Shown in pieces: positions 35,659 to 43,430 of a stretch of 64,000 nt of DNA. Origin of the DNA: a virus; the IMG/VR virus record IMGVR_UViG_3300028840_006257, positions 124,001-188,000 of that record. The stretch is one strand, 5' to 3'. The position numbers and the translations under genes are program-made. The notes beneath the pieces are model-generated. The model was not told where the DNA came from, searched no databases, and worked only from the letters and a program-made list of their open reading frames with translations. Every line of letters begins with the position of its first letter. Position 1 is the first letter of the stretch.

Positions 35659-36545
35659 GCCGGGAGTACGCCAGGCCGGACTGCATCCACTGTCGGGGCA
35701 GCGGGTTCATCTACGGCGAGTCCATGTTGGACGGAGGGCACTACTGCGAGTGCACCTTCGACGGGATGCGCCTGGAGAACATGGAGAAGGTGTGGAGGCC
35801 GCTTCCGGCCGCGCGTGAGATTCCTGGCCTTCGGCAGAGGGCGCCTCTGCGGCAGCTCGTGGGCACGGACGTCTGGATAACGGCCAAGACTCCCGTCTTC
35901 CAGGCGCACCTCAAGGCGGTCGCGTTCAGCTGTCCCACGATGTGGGACTGCCGGGTGTTCTCCGACAAGGACCTCCTGACCGCGTGGCTCAACACGGCCC
36001 GAGCACAGGGGCACAAGATCTACGACGCCGAGGTCGAGGCCATGCGCATCGGGGCGATGGACGTCGATGAGCTGGTCGAGCCGCCCGAACTCGTCATCCT
36101 CGTGCTCGGTGTCAAGCAGGCCCCGAACAAGGAGACGCCTAGCGTCCTGCTCGAGGCCATCGGGGTGCGACGGCATCTCGGAAAACCCACCTGGCTCGTG
36201 GATCAACCCGATCATCCCGTCGATCAGATGAGGCATCTCTGCTACAGCGAGACGCTCGAGATGTGGCTCTCTCACTGGCCGCACCTCGAGCTGCACGGCC
36301 CGAACGTGAAAGTCGTCGGCGGCGTGGTCGAGAAACCCTCAGCCGCGGCGGAGACGGATCCTGAGGAGATCGTCGAGCCGTCGGACGAGGCCGAGGAGCA
36401 AGTCGAGGAGGCGCTCGAGGACCTGGACGGGGCCGAGTCGGCGACGACGAACTTCATGGACGAGATCCTCCAGAACGAGGAGGCTCAGGAGAAGAAGGCG
36501 CGGAGAAAGTCGTTCTCCCAGAGGAAGAAGGGAGGGCGTTCGTGA
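35655..36545 (+). CDS. Possible degenerate DnaC-like helicase loader with N-terminal zinc motif
   Basis: 296 residues, start overlapping the methyltransferase stop. The N-terminus has CIHCRGSGFIYGES and HYCECTFDG (four Cys, residues ~10-35), as in zinc-bearing DnaC/DnaI-type loaders. The middle resembles the AAA+ core of those loaders: VFSDKDLLTAWL, then PPELVILVLGVKQAPNKETP where Walker B should be, then GVRRHLGKPTWLVDQP. A Walker A GKT is absent (ITAKTPVFQAHL at that place). The C-terminal ~60 residues are acidic then basic and look disordered. It is coupled to the DnaB-like gene that follows, as a loader would be. The function is inference from fold-like pattern and context. Confidence 0.4.
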   Translation: MSREYARPDCIHCRGSGFIYGESMLDGGHYCECTFDGMRLENMEKVWRPLPAAREIPGLRQRAPLRQLVGTDVWITAKTPVFQAHLKAVAFSCPTMWDCRVFSDKDLLTAWLNTARAQGHKIYDAEVEAMRIGAMDVDELVEPPELVILVLGVKQAPNKETPSVLLEAIGVRRHLGKPTWLVDQPDHPVDQMRHLCYSETLEMWLSHWPHLELHGPNVKVVGGVVEKPSAAAETDPEEIVEPSDEAEEQVEEALEDLDGAESATTNFMDEILQNEEAQEKKARRKSFSQRKKGGRS

Positions 36546-38110
36546 AGAACCTGCTGCGCTCGTGCTTCCTCGCCGACCCGACGGACAGCGCCGAGCTGCA
36601 CGCCCAGAACTACCACGCGATGGTGGACTCGGGCCTCGGCTTCGAGCTGCCCGAGGACAACATCATCTGGGCGTTCGTCCAGGACTTCTTCAAGAGCCAC
36701 GGGCACGTCCCCCTCGTCCAGTCGATCCGGTCGCACTACGAGGCCGTCCACGAGAACGACGTGGTCGACCGCCTCGAGCGACTCGCGATGATCAAGCCCA
36801 GGACTCGGGGCGACTTCCTCACCTACCTCGAGGAGAAGGCCAGGGACCGTCGCAACCGGGTCGTGCTCGAGCTCGCCAAGGAGATGACCCAGATCACCTC
36901 TACCGGGCTGGAGGTCAAGGGTCCGCGCGGGAAGTCCGAGAAGCTGTTCGGGGCGATCGACGCTATCCGTCACGTGCTCGACCGCAGCCACGACATCGTG
37001 GCCCCCACGCTCGGGACCAAGCTGTCGGGAAACCTGATGCAGGACGGCGACGACTTCATGGCGCGGTACGATCGCGTGAAGGCGGACCCGAAGTACGGCA
37101 TCGGGCAGTACTGCGGGATCGCCCAGATCGACGCCGCGATGAACGGCGCCAAGCGCTACGAGCTATGGGTCCACGCCGGGTTCACGGGCGCCCTGAAGTC
37201 CACGACGGGGCTCCACTGGGCCTACATCCAGGCGGTCTACTACGGCTTCTCGACGGTCTACTTCTCGCTCGAGATGCCGTACCTCCAGTGCCGCAACATG
37301 ATCTACACGATGCACAGCGCGCACGAGGACTTCAAGCCCGTGCGCGAGGAGCTGGGAATCGAGGGCATCGGGCTCGACTACGAGAGGGTCCGCGACGGAA
37401 ACCTCGCCCCGAACGAGGAGAGGTTCCTGCGCGAGTACGTCGTGCCCTCGCTGAACAAGCAGCGGGTCGTCCCGCCCCGGGGCAGGCACGCCCTGGATCC
37501 CCGAGACTACGGGGACATCCACATCGAGGTCGCCGATCCCGACAAGACCGACTTCACGGTCCCGGACCTGCGCGCCAAGGCCGAGCTGATCTTCTCCAAG
37601 ACGCCGTTCTCCATGATCGTCGTGGACCACGGCGGCCTCATGAGTGCGAGGCAGCGGTACTCGAACACGACCGAGAAGCTCAACGAGGTCGTGCGCGACC
37701 TCAAGCGGCTGGCGATGAGCTTCAACCGCGGCATGGGCATCGCCATCCTCCTCCTGTTCCAGATTAACCGCGAGGGCTACAAGCAGGCCGAGAAGAACGG
37801 CGGCCGCTACAACCTCGCGGCCCTCGCCTACGCGAACGAGTGCGAGAGGAGTGCCGACGTGGTGACGGCGACCTGGATCGACGACGCCCTCCGCAAGATG
37901 AACCGGGCCGTCTTCCAGTGCCTCAAGTCACGCGATCAGAAGCCGTTCGACCGGATCCCGGTGAAGGTCGAGTTCTCGTGCAGGCGCCTTCTGACGGACA
38001 AGACGACCTCGATCGAGGAGATCGACCAGAAGATGAGGGACGCGAGAGGTGATGCCCCGCGCATCGTCGAGTCGAGTCAGCAGGTTCCCGACCTGGGGTT
38101 GCAGACATGA
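36542..38110 (+). CDS. DnaB-like replicative helicase (RecA-fold ATPase)
   Basis: 522 residues, coupled to the possible loader. The N-terminal ~110 residues resemble the DnaB N-domain and linker. The RecA-like core follows: a P-loop-like VHAGFTGALKSTTG (~residues 209-222), VYFSLEMPYLQC (the DnaB H2/SLEM segment, as in FSLEM), SMIVVDHGGLM for Walker B (~residue 357), and AILLLFQINREGYK for the sensor strand ending in the Q-x-N-R motif of DnaB. The P-loop deviates from GxxxxGK(S/T): Leu replaces the Gly before Lys. It should unwind DNA at the phage fork. Confidence 0.82.
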   Translation: MKNLLRSCFLADPTDSAELHAQNYHAMVDSGLGFELPEDNIIWAFVQDFFKSHGHVPLVQSIRSHYEAVHENDVVDRLERLAMIKPRTRGDFLTYLEEKARDRRNRVVLELAKEMTQITSTGLEVKGPRGKSEKLFGAIDAIRHVLDRSHDIVAPTLGTKLSGNLMQDGDDFMARYDRVKADPKYGIGQYCGIAQIDAAMNGAKRYELWVHAGFTGALKSTTGLHWAYIQAVYYGFSTVYFSLEMPYLQCRNMIYTMHSAHEDFKPVREELGIEGIGLDYERVRDGNLAPNEERFLREYVVPSLNKQRVVPPRGRHALDPRDYGDIHIEVADPDKTDFTVPDLRAKAELIFSKTPFSMIVVDHGGLMSARQRYSNTTEKLNEVVRDLKRLAMSFNRGMGIAILLLFQINREGYKQAEKNGGRYNLAALAYANECERSADVVTATWIDDALRKMNRAVFQCLKSRDQKPFDRIPVKVEFSCRRLLTDKTTSIEEIDQKMRDARGDAPRIVESSQQVPDLGLQT

Positions 38111-38817
38111 GCCGCGTCGTTAAACTCTGGAAGGGAGACTGCCTGGAGCGGCTGCTCGAGATCCCAGACGGCACCGTTGGCGCCTTCATCTGCGATCCTC
38201 CCTACGACCTGACTCAGGCGAGTCGGCGAGGAAGCCCGCGACCGCCAGGATCGGGGCCCTTCGGGCGGCACACGCTGGCCACCCACGGACACGACCGCGG
38301 AGTCGGGTCCTCGGGGGGTTTCATGGGGAAGACGTGGGACGCGACGGGCATCGCGTTCGATCCCGAGTTCTGGCACCTCGCGTTCCGCAAGCTATGTCCC
38401 GGCGGCGTCGTCAAGGCATTCGGTGGGACCAGGACGCACCATCGGATGCTCCGCGTGGTCGAGCAGGCCGGCTTCGTGGACGCGTGCCTTGAGGCGTGGG
38501 TATACGGGTCTGGTTTTCCGAAATCGACGAACATCTCGAAGCAGATCGACCGGCGAGCAGGGGCACCGCGCGAGGTCGTCGGCTACAAGCGGGGAGTAGG
38601 GGGAGAGAACCTGAACGATCTGGTGCGGGGCTCGGAGATTCGACAGACGACGGACGCTGGCGGCCGGGGAATGGGCGCCTACGGCACGGGGGCGAGGCAG
38701 GTCCCCGTGGACGTGCCCGTGACCGTGCCCACGACCGAGCTGGCGAAGCTGTGGTCTGAGTATGGAACCGCGCTCAAGCCGGCTTGGGAACCAGTTGTGA
38801 TCGCCAGAAAACCATGA
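38107..38817 (+). CDS. DNA methyltransferase N-terminal half (catalytic DPPY), truncated before the AdoMet motif
   Basis: 236 residues, ATGA overlap with the DnaB-like gene. Motif IV is CDPPYDLT (~residue 30), followed by GGFMGKTWDATGIAFDPEFW and FRKLCPGGVVKAFGGTRTHH, standard for a phage beta-class methyltransferase. The chain ends at ALKPAWEPVVIARKP, the point where complete relatives continue into an RKP-x-S...NIDGCRV module and then a DPF-x-G-SG motif. Those missing parts are found in the proteins at 40113 and 42675. The stop overlaps the ATG of an HNH gene, so insertion of that gene probably broke the original one. Whether the two halves work together is unknown. Confidence 0.75.
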   Translation: MSRVVKLWKGDCLERLLEIPDGTVGAFICDPPYDLTQASRRGSPRPPGSGPFGRHTLATHGHDRGVGSSGGFMGKTWDATGIAFDPEFWHLAFRKLCPGGVVKAFGGTRTHHRMLRVVEQAGFVDACLEAWVYGSGFPKSTNISKQIDRRAGAPREVVGYKRGVGGENLNDLVRGSEIRQTTDAGGRGMGAYGTGARQVPVDVPVTVPTTELAKLWSEYGTALKPAWEPVVIARKP

Positions 38818-39308
38818 GCAAAAGAACGAAAAGAAGGCACACATCACGTCCAACAACGCTGACGTGTGCCAATGCGTTGTGCGGGAAAGAATTCCAATCC
38901 TACGAAGGACCGGCGCATCTCAAGCGAAGCAAACGGCACTACTGTTGTCGGTCGTGTCAGAACACGACCCATGGTCTGGGGGGCACCGAGCGCCATAAGA
39001 TCTGGGAACGCCTCAGGAAACGGGCACGGCAGCAAAAAATCCCGTTTGAACTCACCGTGCACGACATCCCGGAAATCCCGGTACGATGTCCCGTTTTGGG
39101 CATCGAGATCAAGGCAAACTCCGAGGCTGGTCCTCTGGATACCAGTCCTTCGGTCGACAAAATCAACCCGTCCCAAGGGTATGTCCCCGGCAACATCCGC
39201 ATCATCAGCAACAGGGCTAACCGTATTCGCTCAGATGCCACGGCAGAGGAACTCTACAAAATCGCCCAAGATGCCGAGACATTGGAGGCCCGTAAAGCGG
39301 CGAGGTAA
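38814..39308 (+). CDS. HNH-type homing endonuclease
   Basis: 164 residues from the ATG at 38814, overlapping the methyltransferase stop. An N-terminal zinc finger (CANALCGKEF ... YCCRSCQNT) precedes an HNH-like core: VRCPVLGIEI, SPSVDKINPSQGYVPGNIRI, ISNRANRIRSDAT. The S-x-D-K/R-I-x-x-x-x-G-Y-x-x-G-N pattern is the one seen in many small phage free-standing HNH nucleases. AT content is higher than in the flanking genes. It sits exactly where the methyltransferase coding sequence is interrupted. Confidence 0.8.
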   Translation: MSKRTKRRHTSRPTTLTCANALCGKEFQSYEGPAHLKRSKRHYCCRSCQNTTHGLGGTERHKIWERLRKRARQQKIPFELTVHDIPEIPVRCPVLGIEIKANSEAGPLDTSPSVDKINPSQGYVPGNIRIISNRANRIRSDATAEELYKIAQDAETLEARKAAR

Positions 39309-39317
39309 GGTGAAGAC

Positions 39318-40109
39318 ATGCCGAACAGGCGACAGTTTCTGCAGATGCTCGGCCTCGGAGGAGCCTCCCTGGCCGTGTCCGCCGCCGTCGAGGCGAGCCC
39401 CATCGTCCCGCTGTTCTCGGGACGTGAAAGCAAGGTCTGGAGGCCCGAGCATGCCAGTTTGACGCGGAGTCACCTCGTCCTCACGCGTCCGAAGGAAACG
39501 TCGTGGACGCAATCTCCCACTCCCCGAGGCGCTCTTCTGGGCATCCAGCGGCTCGGCAAGAAGCGGTGGCCCATCGTGGGAGGAATGCGCCTTCCGATGA
39601 TCGATGACGCGGAAATCTGGTCCTCACCATGGAGGACGCGTCCTGAATCCGCCTTTTCCAACATCCGCGATGTCAAAGTCTTGCTGGAGAAGGGCGACGA
39701 TCCGCACGAGGCGTTCTACCGAGCCGCGATGAAGATGCGAGACGAGTTCGCCACGCAGTCGCGTCGGCGATTTGCCCAGGTTCCCGAGCCCCGACGACCC
39801 TACTCCCTGCTCGTCACCCTCGTGGACACTCCCATCTTCGCGGGTCCGTTGACCACTCCGGGGCCCTACGAGCCGGAAGACGCCGAGCGAGGTTTCTACC
39901 TCGAGATCAGCTACACTCCGCACCTCGTCGAGAACGGAGATCTCGAGCTCAACGGCTGGGGAATCTACTCCGAGAACGGCGAGTATCCGATAGAGGTTCC
40001 GACCGACGTGGACTTCGACCGCCTCCTGACCCTCGACCGCCTCGTTCTCGCGGGGGACGCCGATCCCCTCAGGTTCGCGGGCAAGCTGATCTCGGCCGCG
40101 CAGGATTGA
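39318..40109 (+). CDS. Protein with twin-arginine (Tat) signal sequence, function unknown (263 aa)
   Basis: The N-terminus NRRQFLQMLGLGGASLAVSA matches the Tat pattern (S/T)RRxFLK: Arg pair at residues 4-5, Phe-Leu, a hydrophobic core and a VEA-S cleavage site near residue 26. The mature part has a helical segment (PHEAFYRAAMKMRDEFATQS) and a beta-rich C-terminal half (YSLLVTLVDTPIFAGPL; RGFYLEISYTPHL). No cofactor-binding or catalytic motif is visible. Tat export of a folded protein would be unusual for a phage; a cargo gene or a hydrophobic virion segment that imitates a Tat signal are alternatives. It lies between the two halves of the split methyltransferase. Confidence 0.6.
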   Translation: MPNRRQFLQMLGLGGASLAVSAAVEASPIVPLFSGRESKVWRPEHASLTRSHLVLTRPKETSWTQSPTPRGALLGIQRLGKKRWPIVGGMRLPMIDDAEIWSSPWRTRPESAFSNIRDVKVLLEKGDDPHEAFYRAAMKMRDEFATQSRRRFAQVPEPRRPYSLLVTLVDTPIFAGPLTTPGPYEPEDAERGFYLEISYTPHLVENGDLELNGWGIYSENGEYPIEVPTDVDFDRLLTLDRLVLAGDADPLRFAGKLISAAQD

Positions 40110-40112
40110 TCC

Positions 40113-42671
40113 ATGCGCATCGTGACGATGACGCGCAAGCCGTGCTCAGGTGGCAGCGCGACGAACAACGTCATCGGGCACCAGGCGGGAGCGCTGAACA
40201 TCGACGGCTGCCGCGTCGGGTACCTGTCCACGCGAGATTTTCGGGAGACGGTTAGCCGCAATCCGGGCACAGATCGCCGATTCGTCTCGAACCTGTACGA
40301 CACACAGAGCAAGACGAGGCCGATGCAGAGAGTGGACACGTCGGGAAGGTGGCCCGCGAACGTCGTGCTCGTCCACCGCCCAGAGTGTCATCATGTCGGC
40401 GCCGTCGCCGGACCTGGCTACACGATCAACCGCTGGACCGACGGGGCCAAGCCCTTCGGGGGCGGTGCGGGCCACGAGTACGAGAGCAAAGAACGGTCCG
40501 AGGAGCGCATCCCCGTCTGGGATTGCGTGGATTCCTGCGCTGTGGGGAAAATGGACGAACAGAGCGGGGTTTCTCGAAGCGGTGCCATGAGGCGGTACGT
40601 CGGCGCCTACGAGGGCGACTCCGTAACGGGATTTCTCCGTGGAAATTCAGGGCCGCACAACCAGAGGGATGATGTGGGAACCGCGGCCCGCTTTTTCAAG
40701 CAGGTGCAGAGCGAGGAGGACGCCATGAGCAACGTCCCACGGGAACTCTGGGACTACCTCTACACGATGATCGCGCCGCCACTCAGCTGCGAACCCATCA
40801 TCATCATGGACGCCGACCTGGCGGCCCTCGACCTCTCGCAGTTCGAGGACTCCTCCGTCCACGGCATGATCACGGTCGGGAACCCGGAGCTCTACATGAA
40901 GGAGATCGACCGGGTGCTCAAGCCAGGGGCACACCTTCTCCTGATCGCCCCCGACACTGAGCCGACGGGACACACGGGAGCCTGTGCCGTGGAGGACTTC
41001 GGCTACGAGATACGCGATGCCATCGCCCTCCTGGATGCTCCCGCCGAGTTCCACTACGTCGCGAAGGCGAGCACGAGCGAGCGCAACGCGGGCGTCCCCG
41101 AGTTCAGGCGCACGGTCGAGGTCGCGCGGCTGTTCCCGGCGGACGGCGTGGACGTCGAGGACCTCGCGGAGGACATGGCCGAACACCTCGAGGAGGAGCA
41201 GGCGCGCACGTGGCTTGAGGAGGGGCTGCCTCCGCACGCGGTGCCCGAAGATTTGAAGGACAAGTTCGTGGAGCGCAAGGTCAGCGTCGAGAAGGTGCGC
41301 CGCAACGATCACCCTTGTTTGCATCCTGATGACTTAGTGATGACCGCGAGGGGGTACCGGCCGTTGACGGAGGTTCAAACGGGGGATCTCGTATACTCGC
41401 AGGACGGTAGGTTCCACGTTATCGAGGAGGTCACCCGTCATCCGTATGCAGGCCCCTGTCTTTACGAGATCAGGGTGATCGGAACTAACTACACGACGAG
41501 AGCGAGCAACAACCACCCTTTCCTGGTCTGGCGGCCCGTGCGCGAGAGACGGTACATCCTGGGGGGGCACGTTCTGTGGCTTGATGCGGCAGATGTCCAA
41601 CGAGGGGATTACACGATGACTCCGATCATGGAGGACGAGCCTCTTGGAGACGGGCGCTCGGAGGAGTTGGCGGCACGAGCCGACGACGAAGAGTTCTGGT
41701 TCATGTTTGGTCTCTACCTGGCCGAAGGTTCAATCCATACTGCCGGGCCCGGGAAAGCCGCCTATCCGTCCTATGGATTGGGCGACCATGAGGACGATTT
41801 GCATCTGCGGATTGACGAGTACTTCGCACATGTCAAAGTCGGAATCTATGAGAAGGAATCGGGTACCGCCGTCGCAATCATTCCTTTTGATGCTGAGGCA
41901 GGACGAATTTTCCTCTGGCTCGGGGGAAAGGGAGCCGCGACTAAGAGTCTTCGTCCTGAGTTCTGGAGTCTCTCTCGGAGCGCACGAGAGGCAGTTTACG
42001 AGGGTTACATGGCCGGAGACGGAGGAGACGTCAGGAATCACAGGCAGTGCAAAACAGTATCGCAGGACCTCGCCTCTCAGATGTGGCTTCTTTCCGAGGG
42101 ACTGGGCTACAAGGCCAATCTGTTCCGGTACCCCGGAACGCCAGGTGGGATTGGAGATCGCGTCTTCAAGAGTGTAAGCCCTGAGCATCAGATGCACTTT
42201 TATAGTCGGAATCAGGCGCTCCAAAGGCGACAGCCTTCCAGGCCCACGCATCTTGAGCATGAAGGTCGACGGTATCTTCTGCGCTACGTCAAGGAAGTCC
42301 GAGAAGTCCCCTACGAGGGAGACGTGATGAACCTCAGCGTGGAGGGGTCTCCGACTTTCATGACACCTGTCGGGATGACCCACAACACCTGCAAACCCGT
42401 CGGCGTGATGGAACGGCTCCTCGCCGACGTCCCCAAGGACGCCCTCGTGGTCGATCCGTTCGTGGGTTCGGGCACGACCGGCATCGCGTGTCTCAGGACG
42501 GGACATGACTTCGTCGGCATCGAGCAGGACGCCGAGTACCTGAAGATCGCGGACCAGCGAATCCGGTACTGGGATCGAGCGGAGGCCGCGTGGCAGAACG
42601 CTGAGATCGAGAGCGAGGCCGAGCTCGAGGAGGACGAGCCGATGACTCTTGAGGACCTGTTCGGAGGCTAG
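40113..42671 (+). CDS. DNA methyltransferase C-terminal half with intein; AdoMet motif DPFVGSG
   Basis: 852 codons, 495 residues after removal of the intein (residues 402-758). Residues ~1-205 are the module MTRKPCSG ... HQAGALNIDGCRV ... GRWPANVVLVHRPEC ... ARFF that normally follows ARKP in phage methyltransferases and is duplicated at 42675. Residues ~210-330 are a second methyltransferase-like core (YMKEIDRVLKPGAHLLLIAP; FGYEIRDAIALL) where motif IV DPPY is replaced by TVGNPELY. Then FHYVAKASTSERNAG, NDHP|TCKPVGVMERLL and the AdoMet motif VVDPFVGSGTTG (~782). It supplies the part missing from the 38107 protein, so the two may form one bipartite enzyme. Confidence 0.82.
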   Translation: MRIVTMTRKPCSGGSATNNVIGHQAGALNIDGCRVGYLSTRDFRETVSRNPGTDRRFVSNLYDTQSKTRPMQRVDTSGRWPANVVLVHRPECHHVGAVAGPGYTINRWTDGAKPFGGGAGHEYESKERSEERIPVWDCVDSCAVGKMDEQSGVSRSGAMRRYVGAYEGDSVTGFLRGNSGPHNQRDDVGTAARFFKQVQSEEDAMSNVPRELWDYLYTMIAPPLSCEPIIIMDADLAALDLSQFEDSSVHGMITVGNPELYMKEIDRVLKPGAHLLLIAPDTEPTGHTGACAVEDFGYEIRDAIALLDAPAEFHYVAKASTSERNAGVPEFRRTVEVARLFPADGVDVEDLAEDMAEHLEEEQARTWLEEGLPPHAVPEDLKDKFVERKVSVEKVRRNDHPCLHPDDLVMTARGYRPLTEVQTGDLVYSQDGRFHVIEEVTRHPYAGPCLYEIRVIGTNYTTRASNNHPFLVWRPVRERRYILGGHVLWLDAADVQRGDYTMTPIMEDEPLGDGRSEELAARADDEEFWFMFGLYLAEGSIHTAGPGKAAYPSYGLGDHEDDLHLRIDEYFAHVKVGIYEKESGTAVAIIPFDAEAGRIFLWLGGKGAATKSLRPEFWSLSRSAREAVYEGYMAGDGGDVRNHRQCKTVSQDLASQMWLLSEGLGYKANLFRYPGTPGGIGDRVFKSVSPEHQMHFYSRNQALQRRQPSRPTHLEHEGRRYLLRYVKEVREVPYEGDVMNLSVEGSPTFMTPVGMTHNTCKPVGVMERLLADVPKDALVVDPFVGSGTTGIACLRTGHDFVGIEQDAEYLKIADQRIRYWDRAEAAWQNAEIESEAELEEDEPMTLEDLFGG
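41316..42386 (+). mobile_element. Intein in the methyltransferase, with LAGLIDADG endonuclease
   Basis: 357 codons from Cys1 (CLHPDDLVMTARGYRPLTEV) to His-Asn (SPTFMTPVGMTHN), +1 Thr. Block B is RASNNHPFLV. Endonuclease motifs are MFGLYLAEGS and YEGYMAGDGG. The extein junction rejoins the conserved H-P-T-C-K-P motif between Pro and Thr. Codon use in the endonuclease part is less GC-rich than the exteins. Confidence 0.95.
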
Positions 42672-42674
42672 GCC

Positions 42675-43322
42675 ATGCGCGTCGTGACGGTGGCCCGAAA
42701 GCCGTGTTCGGAGAGCAGCACGGTGCGGAACGTGGTCAGGCACCAGGCGGGTGCGATCAACGTCGACGGCACGCGAGTCGCCGGACCTGCGTGGGTTCGG
42801 AGCACGGAGACGCTCGAGGACATCCGAGGAGGCCGGTATGGGGCCGCATCGAAGGACCGGATCGTGACGGAACCTCGAGAGATGCCCGAGGGAGGGCGCT
42901 GGCCCTGCAACGTCGTTTTCGTGCACCGTCCCACGTGCCAGGCCGTCGGGACGCGGAAGGTCTCGACCGGGACCGCCGTCCGACGCAACGTGGGGCACTC
43001 GACCAGGGGCCTGATCAGCTACGCGCGAGGAACCAAGGACGCCGAGATGAAGGACGACGTGACCTACGGCGAGAGAGACGGGAAGGAGACGGTGCTCGAC
43101 TGGCGCTGCGAGTCCGGCTGTCCCGTGGCCGAACTGGACCGACAGAGCGGGTTTCTCGCCTCAGGAGCGGGGGCCGTCAAGCGGGCGAGCTCGCAGGACC
43201 GAGAGGATAACAGGAGCGCGACCTACGGCGCCGAGAACCGTCGGGACGGCGAGCCCCAGGTCTGCTACGGAGATAGCGGGGGTGCCTCCCGGTTCTTCCG
43301 GCACTTCAAGGCCAGCTCCTGA
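42675..43322 (+). CDS. Stand-alone copy of the methyltransferase accessory module (215 aa)
   Basis: The whole protein corresponds to the first ~205 residues of the 40113 product. Shared blocks: M-R-I/V-V-T-x-x-R-K-P-C-S; HQAGAINVDGTRV versus HQAGALNIDGCRV; GGRWPCNVVFVHRPTC versus GRWPANVVLVHRPEC; DRQSG versus DEQSG; ASRFFRHF versus AARFFKQV. The start DNA is also similar (ATGCGC-TCGTGACG). There is no DPPY and no AdoMet motif, so it cannot be a methyltransferase alone. It could be a specificity or scaffolding subunit for the split enzyme, or a remnant of duplication. It begins four bases after its paralogue. Confidence 0.7.
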   Translation: MRVVTVARKPCSESSTVRNVVRHQAGAINVDGTRVAGPAWVRSTETLEDIRGGRYGAASKDRIVTEPREMPEGGRWPCNVVFVHRPTCQAVGTRKVSTGTAVRRNVGHSTRGLISYARGTKDAEMKDDVTYGERDGKETVLDWRCESGCPVAELDRQSGFLASGAGAVKRASSQDREDNRSATYGAENRRDGEPQVCYGDSGGASRFFRHFKASS

Positions 43323-43391
43323 TCCCCCGTCGCCCCCTCTTGAGCCTCTGGCATGGTCGGGGACCCCTCCGGCTGGTCCGCACACAGTCGG

Positions 43392-43404
43392 GCCCTTGAA
43401 GGGC
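43392..43404 (+). promoter_or_regulatory. Short perfect palindrome in the leader of the 307-aa gene
   Basis: GCCCTTGAAGGGC, a 6-bp inverted repeat around one base, followed by GTAAAAGC and a strong Shine-Dalgarno. The layout (palindrome next to a TAAAA run in the 108-base gap 43323-43430) recalls element A but in the reverse order. It could be an operator or a weak mRNA hairpin. Nothing else is seen in this gap. Confidence 0.3.
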
Positions 43405-43430
43405 GTAAAAGCAGGGAGGAGGTCGATGGC

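Noticed and set aside
40113-42671. Second independent complete methyltransferase in the 40113 product
   Set aside because: Motif IV is TVGNPELY, lacking the catalytic (D/N/S)PP(Y/F/W); it cannot catalyse transfer alone by known chemistry.
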